The notes under the pieces were generated by a model. That model was not told where the DNA came from and ran no database searches. It was given only the letters and a program-made list of their open reading frames with translations. From contig NZ_JAUQON010000006.1 of the NCBI RefSeq assembly GCF_030580955.1, forward strand, positions 310,001 through 374,000: a stretch of DNA of 64,000 nucleotides, in the 5' to 3' direction. The stretch comes from Hymenobacter convexus. GTDB taxonomy: Bacteria; Bacteroidota; Bacteroidia; Cytophagales; Hymenobacteraceae. The translations under genes were made by a program, and so were the position numbers. Positions 27,791 to 36,364 of the stretch are shown in pieces (within the stretch, counting starts at the first letter, position 1; each line of letters begins with the position of its first letter).

Positions 27791-27869
27791 GAAATGGGGG
27801 CTGAAAAACAGCCGCGTTCGGCGGCTTGCTCGCGCAGACGCAGCAACAGCCTACATATTTTGGCCGGGC

Positions 27870-28598
27870 CTAGCGCAGCCGGTAGGCCAGCCCCAGGCGC
27901 AACACGCGCGCATACACCTGCCGGCTGCCGCCTACTAGGCCGCCCTGGTAGTTGAGCAGGCCGTGCGAGTAGCTGGCGTTGAAACCCAGGCGCTGGTACC
28001 ATACCGTGGCATCGGCCCGCAGGCGCGCATCGAAACGGTTGAAGGCACGGTGGTCCACATCGGTGCTCCAGGTGGCGCTGCCGTTGTAGTCGAAGGAGCC
28101 GCTTCCTTTTTCCCGGAAGTTAAAAACGTATGCCACTTCGGGCCCGGCCAAAACGTCCACGTTCAGCTTACCGGCCCCGAAGCGATGACCGAAGCCCAGA
28201 AAGCCCGTCAGGTTGTGGGTTTGCAGGGCCGTGCTGCCGTCAGCGCTGTAAGAACCGACATAAGAGCTATAAATAGGAATTGCCCCCGATAGCGCGGTGA
28301 TGTTGGTGCGGCTTTGCAGCCACTCATACCCGAGGTCGAAAGCCAGCAGGCCATTGCGCGCACTCACCCGCTCGGCGCGGCCACCCAGGGCCACGCCCAC
28401 GCCCCAGCGGCTGCCGTACGGGCTGTTGGTGTAGCTGGCCCCCGGAAAATCAGTGTAGTTGATGAAGGAGGTGCTTTGCGCATCCGGCCCGCCAAAACGC
28501 GACAAGCCCACGCCCGCCCGGGCCTGGATTTCGGTGTGCTGCGCGGCTACCGGCGCCGCCAGGGCCAGCAAAGGCCACAGGAGTAGATACTTTTTCAT
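27870..28598 (-). CDS. Outer membrane beta-barrel protein (PorT/porin-like)
   Basis: A 242-residue secreted barrel. The signal peptide (MKKYLLLWPLLALAAPVAAQ) is followed by alternating amphipathic strands (GVGVALGGRAERVSARNGLL, LTGFLGFGHRFGAGKLNVDV) and ends LRLGLAYRLR, typical of small outer-membrane barrels. The function is unknown. The frame is open to 28769, but the ATG at 28598 gives the signal peptide. Confidence 0.8.
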   Translation of the reverse strand: MKKYLLLWPLLALAAPVAAQHTEIQARAGVGLSRFGGPDAQSTSFINYTDFPGASYTNSPYGSRWGVGVALGGRAERVSARNGLLAFDLGYEWLQSRTNITALSGAIPIYSSYVGSYSADGSTALQTHNLTGFLGFGHRFGAGKLNVDVLAGPEVAYVFNFREKGSGSFDYNGSATWSTDVDHRAFNRFDARLRADATVWYQRLGFNASYSHGLLNYQGGLVGGSRQVYARVLRLGLAYRLR

Positions 28599-28702
28599 CA
28601 GAAATGGAAGGAATTGGCCCCGCCGCTGCGCGCGCCGTGCTCCCCCATGACCGGCCATCCCGCCCAAAAGTTGCGTCGCCACTTTCCCTACTTGGCCTCT
28701 AA

Positions 28703-28745
28703 AATTAAACGGCCCCAACGCTACGGGTGAGCGTCGAGGCCGTTT
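28703..28745 (-). terminator. Probable terminator of the 219-residue outer membrane gene
   Basis: AAACGGCC (28708-28715) pairs with GGCCGTTT (28738-28745), with an inner GCT/AGC pair. On the minus strand it is followed by TTTAATTTTAG. Confidence 0.65.
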
Positions 28746-28765
28746 GGCTTTAGGGCATTGAAAAA

Positions 28766-29425
28766 TCAAAAATCAGCCTTCACGCCCAGCGCCAGCGTCA
28801 GCAGCTGGCCGAAGCCCAGGCCGCCGTTGCGGTTGTTGAGCCAGCTGGCCAGGTACAAGTCGTTGCTGCCCAACTCGTAGTACACCGAAATTTTGCGCGG
28901 CTGGCCCGTGGCGGCCACCGGCGGCGCCAGAAACGTGAGGCGGCTGCCCAGCAACGGGCCATAACGCGTATCGGTCGAAAACCAGTAGTAATCGGCCGAA
29001 TACTGGCCCTTCAGCTCGTCGTTGAGAGTGCCGTGGGTGTAGCTGAAATAGGCACCCACCGTGAGCGGCACCACCTGAAATTTCTCGCCCACCGGCAGCC
29101 GGAACGGCGAGTACATAAACTTCAACGAAGCCAGGCTGAGTGTGGAGCCGGCGTAGTGCTTGGGCACGTAGCCGATGAGAATGTCGGTTTCAAGCCGGTC
29201 TTTCGCGAATTCGTAGCCGGCGCCGGCAGCCACCATGCCCAGGCCGCCGCCGGTTTGCAGCATCAGGTGCTTGGGTCGAAACCACTTGCGCTCGGTAGTG
29301 GCAGCGGGCGGCGTGGCGGCCGGGGCCGGCGTAGCGGCAATGGCAGCTGTAGTATCCGCCGGAGCGGGGGCAGCATTGGCGGCCAGCGCGGCCAGCAGCA
29401 GGGTCGGGAGAAAAAGCTTTTTCAT
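28766..29425 (-). CDS. Secreted outer membrane protein, function unknown
   Basis: A 219-residue protein with a signal peptide (MKKLFLPTLLLAALAANA) and an Ala/Pro/Thr linker. The barrel-like part contains LMLQTGGGLGMVAAGAGYEF and ends GQLLTLALGVKADF. It starts on the last base of the metallophosphoesterase stop codon (TAATG), so the two are translationally coupled and may work together in the envelope. No known family was recognised. Confidence 0.75.
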   Translation of the reverse strand: MKKLFLPTLLLAALAANAAPAPADTTAAIAATPAPAATPPAATTERKWFRPKHLMLQTGGGLGMVAAGAGYEFAKDRLETDILIGYVPKHYAGSTLSLASLKFMYSPFRLPVGEKFQVVPLTVGAYFSYTHGTLNDELKGQYSADYYWFSTDTRYGPLLGSRLTFLAPPVAATGQPRKISVYYELGSNDLYLASWLNNRNGGLGFGQLLTLALGVKADF

Positions 29426-30255
29426 TAGAACTTGACCCGTTTGATGCGAAACTGCTTGTCGCCCCACACCGTCACCACCATGTAGTGCCGCTCCGAAAAG
29501 GCGTCGGAATTCACGTAAGTCACGCCGTCTTTGTAGGGCTGCGTGATGCTGAAGGAGTGGTTGTGGCCGTTCATCTCAAACACCAGGTTCTGGGCTTCGG
29601 CCAGGGCGCGCACGTAGGGCTGGCGCAGGGCGGGGTCGAAATCGTCGTTGGTGGGCGGCACGTGGCTGATGACCACCTGGCGGCGGGCGCCGTCGCGGTT
29701 GGCCAGTTGGGGGCGCAGCCAGCCCATGTCGGGCGCCGTGCCGTCGAAGTTGTATTCGCGGCCGTTGGTGTCCACCATGATGAACTTGGTGTCGCCGTAC
29801 ACAAAAGAGTAATTGTAAGCCCCGAAAATGTGGCCGTAGGTGGGGCGGCCGTTGCCCACCAGGTCGTGGTTGCCGATGACCGTGACGTAGGGCACCGTCA
29901 GGCGGCGCAGCTTCTCGTCCACCCACTGCATTTCGCGGGCCAGGCCGAAATCGGAAATATCGCCGGCCACCACCAGAAAGGAGATGCCGGGCTGCTGATT
30001 GGCGCTGGCCACCAGGGCTTCGGCTTCATCGTAGAACTGCTGCGAGTCGCCGGTGAAGATGAAGCGCAGCGTGTCGCCGGCCGCCAGGGGCTTGGCCTGC
30101 AGCCGGGCCAGGTTTTTCTCGGTGAGGTTGGTAAATTCTTCGGGGACGCGGTGGTCGTTGGGACTGAACTCGATGAGGTTACAGCCCCCCAAACCCAGCA
30201 GCGCCAGCGCGGGCACTACCCGCGCCCGGCGATACAACTTGGTAAAAGTAAGCAT
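29425..30255 (-). CDS. Metallophosphoesterase lipoprotein
   Basis: A 276-residue calcineurin-like phosphoesterase. The metal-binding blocks appear in order: FTGDSQQ, VVAGDISDFG, VIGNHDLVG, VISHVPP and MNGHNHSF. A lipobox GLGGC puts the acylated cysteine at residue 25, so it is anchored in a membrane facing the periplasm. The substrate is unknown; such enzymes act on phosphoesters of nucleotides, lipids or proteins. It is the first gene of a two-gene operon. Confidence 0.9.
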   Translation of the reverse strand: MLTFTKLYRRARVVPALALLGLGGCNLIEFSPNDHRVPEEFTNLTEKNLARLQAKPLAAGDTLRFIFTGDSQQFYDEAEALVASANQQPGISFLVVAGDISDFGLAREMQWVDEKLRRLTVPYVTVIGNHDLVGNGRPTYGHIFGAYNYSFVYGDTKFIMVDTNGREYNFDGTAPDMGWLRPQLANRDGARRQVVISHVPPTNDDFDPALRQPYVRALAEAQNLVFEMNGHNHSFSITQPYKDGVTYVNSDAFSERHYMVVTVWGDKQFRIKRVKF

Positions 30256-30435
30256 AGCAAAAAGCCTATCTCGGAAGGCCGATAAAAAACCAGAATTAAA
30301 ACAGAATCATGCCTTAAACCCCCGCCACGCAGTAAGGGTTGGCATTTAATCCGCTTTTAATTCGGTTTCAGGGCAATACGCTCGCGGCAGCGTCCAGCCC
30401 TGCGGCCACTAGTGCCGCGCCTGGCGGAGCGCTGC

Positions 30436-31278
30436 TCAGCCCATCACGGCCACTAGGTTCAGGGCGGCTTTTGCCAGTTGCGCATCGCCCGCCAGCTGCA
30501 CCAGCGGCTCCGCTTCAGCCGGGCTCATCCCTTTGGTGAACAGACGCCACGCCACGTCGGGCGGCAGGGTAATTTCGGCGCTGGATGCCGCCGCGGTAGG
30601 TGGCGCCAGTTGCCAGGCTTCGGCCGTTTTGAGCAAATCCCAAGTGCCGCCGCCCTCGATGCCCACCCGCACCCGCGTGCCCGCCGGCGCCGTCACCGCG
30701 CGGTAGGCGTGCGGCAAGCCGCGCAGCAGCGTTTCAATGAAGGGCCGAAACAAGGCCGGCGTCATCAGCGCGTCGGTCTGGCCCACGGCAGTCCGGATTT
30801 GCTGCTGGTGGTGCCACTTTTCGGTGTAGTCGCGGGCAATGTGAAACCAGTTCAGCGACTCGGCCTCGCCGGCCCAGGCCACCGAAAACGCGGCCGGCGC
30901 CCACGGGTCGAGGGTGCGCAGGTAGGCGGTGTATTCGGCGCCCGACTGGGCTAGCAGGTCCGTCAGCACGGCCGGGCTCAGGCGGCGGGCGGCCCGCACC
31001 CAGTCGGCATTCAGGCGGTTGAGGTAGGCCACGAGGCCGGCGTAGGAAAAGTCGTCGGGGGCTTCGCCAAAGTAGCCGTCGCGCAGCATGGAGAGAGTGC
31101 GGAGGTTACCGTCGAGCAGGTGGGCGGCTACGTCCTTCACCGTCCAAAGCCGGGCCAGGGTGGGCCGCTGCCAGTCGTCGGGCGCGAGGGAGCGCAGCAG
31201 CTCCAGCAGCAGGCGGTCCAGTTCGGCAAAGAGCGGCCGGGTTTCGATGGGGATGGGCGGGGCTGACGTCATGCCCAA
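30436..31278 (-). CDS. Maleylpyruvate isomerase N-terminal/DinB-fold protein
   Basis: A 280-residue protein. The N-terminal four-helix metal-binding domain (about 15-165) has LWTVKDVAAHLLDGN and WFHIARDYTEKWHHQQQI, which give three candidate histidine ligands (H53, the FHIARD histidine and the KWHHQ group). The C-terminal part (about 185-275) resembles an SCP2-like or MDMPI C-terminal domain. It fits the TIGR03083-type thiol-dependent (mycothiol or bacillithiol) transferase family; Bacteroidota often use bacillithiol. The reaction is unknown. ATG at 31272 is an alternative start. Confidence 0.82.
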   Translation of the reverse strand: MGMTSAPPIPIETRPLFAELDRLLLELLRSLAPDDWQRPTLARLWTVKDVAAHLLDGNLRTLSMLRDGYFGEAPDDFSYAGLVAYLNRLNADWVRAARRLSPAVLTDLLAQSGAEYTAYLRTLDPWAPAAFSVAWAGEAESLNWFHIARDYTEKWHHQQQIRTAVGQTDALMTPALFRPFIETLLRGLPHAYRAVTAPAGTRVRVGIEGGGTWDLLKTAEAWQLAPPTAAASSAEITLPPDVAWRLFTKGMSPAEAEPLVQLAGDAQLAKAALNLVAVMG

Positions 31279-31307
31279 TTATAGCGAGTATGGTTGAAAA
31301 GTGGGTA

Positions 31308-31349
31308 ATTGAACGTCATGCTTCGGCTGCGCTCAGCATGACGTTCAAT
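31308..31349. repeat. Dispersed palindromic repeat, family B, short copy
   Basis: Inverted 15-base arms at 31308-31322 and 31335-31349 (ATTGAACGTCATGCT) with a 12-base loop CGGCTGCGCTC. The same core is found at 8193-8290. It lies between the DinB-like gene and the LytTR regulator gene. Confidence 0.8.
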
Positions 31350-31375
31350 CCGTTCCTTCAACCAACCAGCCCCCG

Positions 31376-32113
31376 CTACAAACTCAGCAGCTCGCGGAAG
31401 CGCTGCGACTGCTGGCGCGATACTTCCACCACCTCGCCCCCGCCGCGCAGCGTCAGGCGCAGGCTGTGGCTGAACCAGGGTTCGACGCTTGCCACAAAGT
31501 TCAGGTTGATAATCTGCTGGCGGTTGGCCCGGAAAAACACCTTCGGGTCGAGGCGGGCTTCGAGCTGGGCCAGCGTGCGCGGAATGAGCGGGCGGTGCTG
31601 GTCGAAGGAAATCTGGGTGTAGCTGCCGTTGATTTCAAAGAGCCGCACCTCGGCCAGCCGCACAAACCAGCACCGCTCCCCGTCCTTCACAAACACCTGG
31701 TCCTGCTCGGTGAGCGGGGCGGCGGGCGGCGCAGTTTCCGGCGCCGGGCGGGGCGCCGGAGCCGGCAGCTGGGCCCGCACCTTGTCGAGCGCCGCGGCCA
31801 GCCGGGCTTCCTGCACGGGCTTCAGCAGGTAATCAAGGGCGTTGACTTCGAAGGCGCGCAGGGCGTGGGCGTCGTAGGCGGTGGTGAACACCACGGGCGG
31901 TGCCGCGTCCAGCGTGGCCAGCAGTTCGAAGCCGGTTTCGCCGGGCATGTGGATGTCGAGCAGCAGCAAATCGGGCCGCTGGGCGGCGATTTGCACGCGG
32001 GCCTCGGCCGCGTCGCGGGCTTCGCCGGCCACTTCCACGTCGGGGAAGGCTTCCAGCAGGCGGCGCAGCTCGGCGCGGGCCAGGCGCGAATCATCAACCA
32101 GCAGCACTTTCAT
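31376..32113 (-). CDS. LytTR-family response regulator
   Basis: A 245-residue regulator. The receiver domain (1-120) has the acidic pair VDDSR, the phospho-acceptor D53 in LLLLDIHMPG, and the conserved lysine in YLLKPV. After an Ala/Pro linker (about 122-150) a LytTR DNA-binding domain (about 150-242) has FVKDGERCWFVRLAEV and FFRANRQQIINL. Its ATG overlaps the kinase stop by one base (TGATG), so kinase and regulator are translationally coupled. The longer frame to 32803 is the antisense of the kinase gene and not real. Confidence 0.95.
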   Translation of the reverse strand: MKVLLVDDSRLARAELRRLLEAFPDVEVAGEARDAAEARVQIAAQRPDLLLLDIHMPGETGFELLATLDAAPPVVFTTAYDAHALRAFEVNALDYLLKPVQEARLAAALDKVRAQLPAPAPRPAPETAPPAAPLTEQDQVFVKDGERCWFVRLAEVRLFEINGSYTQISFDQHRPLIPRTLAQLEARLDPKVFFRANRQQIINLNFVASVEPWFSHSLRLTLRGGGEVVEVSRQQSQRFRELLSL

Positions 32114-33291
32114 CAAGGGGTGAATGAGTAAATGGGGGAATGAGCGGCGGGGTGCGTGGCAGGGCTGAGGGCCTGGCCCGGTGGCGCAAAAGCGAGGACG
32201 GGCAGGCGCAGCGTCGCCAGCACCGCATCGGCCGCGGCGGGCTCGTTTTCCAGGCGGAATTCCGCCACCGGGCCAAACGCCTGCGTCAGCCGCTCGCGCA
32301 GGCCGCGCAGGCCCAGCCCGCTGCCGGCCACCGCCTGCTCCGGGGCGTAGCGCCCGGTGCTGCGCACCGTGAGGCAGAGCCAGCCGGCGGCGTCGAGCTG
32401 GGCCGTGAGGGCCACGAAGCCCCCGGCCGGCCGCGGGGCCACGCCGTGCTTGATGGCATTCTCGACCAGCAGCTGCACCGTGAGGGGCGGCAGCGGGGCG
32501 GCCCGGGCGGCGGGGTCCACGTCGAGGGAATAGCGCAGCCGGTCTTCCAGTTGCAGGGCTTCCAGGGCCAGGTAATCGGCCACGATTTCCAACTCCTGCG
32601 CCAGCGGCACCAGCGGCGTGGCGCTGTGCTGCATCACGTAGCGCAGCAGCTCGGCCAAGTGGGCCAGGGCCTGGCGGGCGCGGGCGGGGTCTTCGCTCAC
32701 CAGGCCCCGGATGTTGTTGAGGCCGTTGAACAAAAAATGCGGGTTGAGCTGGGCCCGCAGCGTGTTCAGTTCGGCCTCGCGCACGGCGGCGGTCAGGCGC
32801 CACTTTTCAATCTCGGCCCGGCGCGAGCGTTGCAGGTAGTGCCAGCCCACGTAGGCCGCCGCCCACAGCGAAAGCAGGATGCTGATGTTCAACGCATAGC
32901 CCAGCTGCTCGCCCCAGCCCGGCGGCCCCTGCCCCGCAATTGACCGCGGCAGCACCAGCCGCGCCACCAACCCAATCACCAGCACGCAGCCCACGGACAA
33001 GGCCGCGTTGGCAAGCAGCAGCCGGCCCAGCAGCGCCAGCGGCGGCCGGGCCAGCCAGTTGCCGCGCCACAGCAGCTGCCGCAGCACGTGCGAGGCCCCC
33101 AGGGACGAGGCCGCAATGATGCCGCTCATCGCCCCGAACACCCAGGCCGGCGTGTGCCCGTTTGCCGGCACAAACACCCGGAAAATAATCAGATTGAACA
33201 GGCCGTACAGCGTCCAGGCCAGCACCTGGGCGCGCCAGTAGTAGCGGCCCGGCGGCGAGGGCCGCGACGAAGGCAAGCTAGTTTTCAGCAT
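32113..33291 (-). CDS. LytS-type sensor histidine kinase
   Basis: A 392-residue inner-membrane kinase. Four transmembrane helices lie between about 22 and 150, followed by a short coiled coil. The His_kinase domain has the phospho-acceptor H185 in QLNPHFLFNGLNNIRG, and the HATPase region carries LLVENAIKHG and GSGLGLRGLRERL. There is no separate extracytoplasmic sensor domain, so it probably senses through its membrane part. It partners the LytTR regulator encoded immediately downstream. The ATG at 33291 lies inside the end of the upstream membrane protein gene (14-base overlap). Confidence 0.93.
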   Translation of the reverse strand: MLKTSLPSSRPSPPGRYYWRAQVLAWTLYGLFNLIIFRVFVPANGHTPAWVFGAMSGIIAASSLGASHVLRQLLWRGNWLARPPLALLGRLLLANAALSVGCVLVIGLVARLVLPRSIAGQGPPGWGEQLGYALNISILLSLWAAAYVGWHYLQRSRRAEIEKWRLTAAVREAELNTLRAQLNPHFLFNGLNNIRGLVSEDPARARQALAHLAELLRYVMQHSATPLVPLAQELEIVADYLALEALQLEDRLRYSLDVDPAARAAPLPPLTVQLLVENAIKHGVAPRPAGGFVALTAQLDAAGWLCLTVRSTGRYAPEQAVAGSGLGLRGLRERLTQAFGPVAEFRLENEPAAADAVLATLRLPVLAFAPPGQALSPATHPAAHSPIYSFTP

Positions 33292-33880
33292 AAGCCAGGG
33301 GCTGAAAAAGGCGTTGGTTCTGGCGATAAGAGCGCACCAGCAGCGCCGCCAGCACCGCCAGGCACACGGCCACGAAAACCGCAATGAGGTAGTGCTGGGC
33401 CGGCGCCAGGCGCAGCCCCAGCAGCAGGCAGCCCACGCTTATCACCCCGGCCATCACGGCGAAGGCCGGTGCCCGGTAAAACCAGGCATAGGGAAAGAAA
33501 TGGGCGCCCGTGACGATGCCGTAGGCCATGAGGAAGTGCTGCGGGTAGCGGCCGAACATAAACATCAGCAACGGGAAGTAGAAGAGTTGCGCAAAGTTCA
33601 GCCACAGCCCCAGCGGCTGCAGGGGGTTGTGCGGCAGCGTCCAGGTGGTGCGCAAGGGCTTCGAGAGCAGGCGGGCTAGCGGCAAGGTGAGCGCCCCCAC
33701 AAAGAAGGTGATGAAGCCGCTGCGGCTGGCCGAATTGGGCAGCAGCCACACCCTGGCAATGGCGGCCCACACCAGCGTGGCGGCCACAATAAAGTCCAGG
33801 CCGTTCTTGGCTTTCACGGACACTTCCAGCCGGAGTTGGTTCAGAACAAGGGCGGGGCTAACGGCAGCGGGCATGAGCAA
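33278..33880 (-). CDS. Multi-pass membrane protein, DUF7010-like
   Basis: A 200-residue protein with about five or six transmembrane segments (for example FVGALTLPLARLL, FYFPLLMFMFG and LIAVFVAVCLAVLAALLV) and short loops. The layout resembles the DUF7010 family of unknown function; that assignment is tentative. It overlaps the kinase start by 14 bases, so it is likely the first gene of the LytS/LytTR operon and may be an accessory sensor. Alternative start ATG at 33874. Confidence 0.7.
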   Translation of the reverse strand: MLMPAAVSPALVLNQLRLEVSVKAKNGLDFIVAATLVWAAIARVWLLPNSASRSGFITFFVGALTLPLARLLSKPLRTTWTLPHNPLQPLGLWLNFAQLFYFPLLMFMFGRYPQHFLMAYGIVTGAHFFPYAWFYRAPAFAVMAGVISVGCLLLGLRLAPAQHYLIAVFVAVCLAVLAALLVRSYRQNQRLFQPLAYAEN

Positions 33881-33907
33881 TGGCGGAAAAGAGAAAAGCG
33901 CACGAGG

Positions 33908-34861
33908 TTACTTGCGGGCCGCGTAGTGGGCCTGCAAAAATGCGTCGGCCTGCTGGAAAAACCAGGCTTTGTCGTCGTACATCACAAAGTGCTTGCCGGC
34001 CGGCGACATCTCGATGCGGTGCTGCGGCAGCTTGGCGTACTGCGCCTCAAAAATGGCCTGCGTCGAGGCCAGGGTGGCGCCGTAGGGCTGGTAGGCGGCC
34101 CAAGTGCCCAGCACCAGCGCGGGCTGCCGCACGGCCCCAAGGTCGGCGCGCAGGTCGGTGGTGTAGAGCTCGTACATGGCCTGGGCCACGCTGGCGGGGT
34201 CCGACGCCTGGCCCCAGCGCGTCACCAGGGCTTGGTGGGCCGTGTCAGTCACCATGGTGGCCACCATTTGGCGCTGCTGGGCCAGGGGCATCCGGCCGGC
34301 GCTCATCTGCTGGCGCATGCCCTGGGCCATGGGGCGGGCGGCTTCGGCGGTCAGGGCCGGGTTTTGCACGGCGGCCAGGAAGGGCAGCGAATCGAGAATG
34401 ACGAGCGGGCCCACGGCGTTGGGCTGCGTGGTGCTCAGCCACAGGCCCATGAAGCCGCCCAGGCTGTGCCCGATGACGGCGGGCCGGTCGAGCTTCTGGG
34501 TTTTGACGTAGGCCAGCAGCTGGTCGCGCACGGCGGGCAGCAAGCCGGCCGCCGGGCCGCCGGCCACCGGCGCCGCGCCGCCAAAGCCGGCGAGGCTCAG
34601 CACGTGGCATTGGTAGCGGCTTTGGTAGTGAGCCACTGTCTCGTCCCACACCGCGCCGGGGCAGGTCAGGCCCGGAATCAGCAGCACGGGGCGGCCCTTG
34701 CCCACCACGCGCACCGTGAAGCTGGGATGGGCGGCGGGGTTATCCACAGGGGTGGAACTGGCGGCCCGGGCGGCGGGCCGTTCGGCCGCAACGGCCGGTT
34801 GGGCCAGGGCCACGCCGAGCAACAGGGCGGCAAAAGGACGGCGGAGGGCAGCGTAATTCAT
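33908..34861 (-). CDS. Secreted alpha/beta hydrolase
   Basis: A 317-residue exported enzyme. The signal peptide (ending VAAERPAA) is followed by the alpha/beta hydrolase core: LLIPGLTCPG oxyanion loop, nucleophile elbow VIGHSLGGFMG, and a C-terminal histidine in PAGKHFVMYDD. Reading starts at the ATG at 34861; the frame to 34918 adds no signal-like sequence. The substrate is unknown. It lies upstream of the LytS operon on the same strand, about 28 bases away. Confidence 0.88.
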   Translation of the reverse strand: MNYAALRRPFAALLLGVALAQPAVAAERPAARAASSTPVDNPAAHPSFTVRVVGKGRPVLLIPGLTCPGAVWDETVAHYQSRYQCHVLSLAGFGGAAPVAGGPAAGLLPAVRDQLLAYVKTQKLDRPAVIGHSLGGFMGLWLSTTQPNAVGPLVILDSLPFLAAVQNPALTAEAARPMAQGMRQQMSAGRMPLAQQRQMVATMVTDTAHQALVTRWGQASDPASVAQAMYELYTTDLRADLGAVRQPALVLGTWAAYQPYGATLASTQAIFEAQYAKLPQHRIEMSPAGKHFVMYDDKAWFFQQADAFLQAHYAARK

Positions 34862-35000
34862 GGCGTTGGAGTGGTTTGGGGTGATTGATGCCTCAAACCT
34901 ACCCCACTCCTTTCCCATCCAAAAGGCAATTTGGACGAACGGTTATTTAGCGCCGCGAACGGGCGCAAACCCGGCCGAGCCCAACGCCCCGGCACGCAAA

Positions 35001-35025
35001 TGCCCCGGAGCACTCCCCCGGGGCA
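35001..35025 (-). terminator. Weak terminator hairpin after cystathionine gamma-synthase
   Basis: TGCCCCGG (35001-35008) pairs with CCGGGGCA (35018-35025). On the minus strand only TTT follows, so this is a weak candidate. Confidence 0.4.
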
Positions 35026-35050
35026 CGGCTTCAAGCCAAGCGGCGAAACG

Positions 35051-36190
35051 TTAGCCAATGGCCTGGGCCAAATCGTCAATCAAATCCTCGGCGTCCTCAA
35101 TGCCCACGCTCAGGCGAATGAGTGAGTCGCTCAGGCCCGACTTGCGGCGCTGCTCGGCCGGGATGCTGGCGTGCGTCATGGTAGCCGGGTGGCCGCTAAG
35201 GCTTTCCACGCCGCCCAGGCTTTCGGCCAGGGTGAAGTATTTGAACTTCTCCAGCACAGCAATGGCGTCTTCCTGCTTATCTCCTTTCAAAACAAAGGAA
35301 ATCATCCCGCCGAAGTCACGCATCTGCTTGGCCGCCACGGCGTGGTTGGGGTGGTTTTCAAAGCCGGGCCAGTACACGCGTTCCACTTTGGGGTGCTGGC
35401 GCAGGTACTCGGCCACGGCGCGGCCGTTTTCGCAGTGCCGCTGCATGCGGATGTGCAGCGTCTTTAGCCCGCGCAGCACCAGGAAGCAGTCCTGCGGGCC
35501 GGGCGTGCCACCGCAGGCGTTCTGGTAGAAGCTCAGGCGCTGGTGCAACTCGTCGTCGTTCACCACCAGCGCGCCCATCACGGTGTCGGAGTGGCCGGCC
35601 ATGTACTTGGTCAGCGAGTACATCACGATGTCGGCCCCCAGGTCCATCGGGGTTTGCAGGTAGGGCGTGCTGAAGGTGTTGTCGACGGCCAGCAGGGCGC
35701 CGCACTCCTTGGCCACGGCGGCGGCGGCAGCAATGTCGATGACGTTGAGCAGCGGGTTGGTGGGCGTTTCCACCCAAATTAGCTTGGTTTTCTCGCTGGC
35801 CACGGCGCGCACGGCGGCCATGTCGTGCATGGGCACGAAATGGAATTTGATGCCGAATACCTCGTACACTTTCGTGAAGAGGCGGTAGCTGCCGCCGTAG
35901 AGGTCATTGGTCGAAATCACCTCGTCGCCGGGCTGCAGCAGCTTCATCACGCAGTCGATGGCGGCCATGCCGGAAGCGAAGGCGATGCCGTGCTTGCCGT
36001 TGTCGAGGGCGGCCACGGCGTCCTGCAGCTGCGAGCGGGTGGGGTTGTGGGTGCGCGAGTACTCGAAGCCCTGGTTTTTGCCGGGCGAGGTCTGCACGTA
36101 GGTCGACGTCTGGTAGATGGGGGTCATGATGGCCCCGGTGGCGGGGTCCGGGTGCACGCCGGCATGAATGGCTTTGGTGGCGAATTTCAT
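35051..36190 (-). CDS. Cystathionine gamma-synthase/lyase (PLP-dependent)
   Basis: A 379-residue Cys/Met-metabolism PLP enzyme. The active-site lysine is K195 in YSLTKYMAGHSD, with HAGVHPDPATGAIMTPIYQT at the N-terminus, and YSRTHNPTRSQLQ and GMAAIDCVMKLL for phosphate binding. The family interconverts homoserine or cysteine derivatives and cystathionine in methionine synthesis or reverse transsulfuration; sequence alone does not separate synthase from lyase. The frame extends to 36277, but MKFATKAIHAG at 36190 is the standard start. A hairpin lies in the leader at 36220-36251. Confidence 0.92.
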   Translation of the reverse strand: MKFATKAIHAGVHPDPATGAIMTPIYQTSTYVQTSPGKNQGFEYSRTHNPTRSQLQDAVAALDNGKHGIAFASGMAAIDCVMKLLQPGDEVISTNDLYGGSYRLFTKVYEVFGIKFHFVPMHDMAAVRAVASEKTKLIWVETPTNPLLNVIDIAAAAAVAKECGALLAVDNTFSTPYLQTPMDLGADIVMYSLTKYMAGHSDTVMGALVVNDDELHQRLSFYQNACGGTPGPQDCFLVLRGLKTLHIRMQRHCENGRAVAEYLRQHPKVERVYWPGFENHPNHAVAAKQMRDFGGMISFVLKGDKQEDAIAVLEKFKYFTLAESLGGVESLSGHPATMTHASIPAEQRRKSGLSDSLIRLSVGIEDAEDLIDDLAQAIG

Positions 36191-36219
36191 GGTGATGGTG
36201 GGAATTGGTCTGGGATGAG

Positions 36220-36251
36220 CCAAGCGCCGGACTAACGCCCGGGCGCCTTGG
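36220..36251 (-). promoter_or_regulatory. Leader hairpin upstream of cystathionine gamma-synthase
   Basis: On the minus strand CCAAGGCGCCCGG pairs with CCGGCGCTTGG (two bulges), 30 bases before the start codon. It could affect translation. It does not match a SAM riboswitch that I can recognise. Confidence 0.3.
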
Positions 36252-36364
36252 GCCGGCAAGTTACGGAAGCCAGCCAAGGCACGGCCGAAACGCTGGCCGC
36301 CGGCTATATTCGTCGTTTGGCTACCTCATAACCCTCAACCTTTTACCCGCTGCCAACCTTTCCC

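Noticed and set aside
31376-32803. A 475-residue frame extending the LytTR regulator upstream
   Set aside because: The extra part is the shadow of the kinase gene in another frame. The regulator starts at 32113 with MKVLLVDDSR.
36191-36364. SAM riboswitch upstream of cystathionine gamma-synthase
   Set aside because: Only a bulged hairpin is seen; the conserved core elements of known SAM riboswitches were not found.
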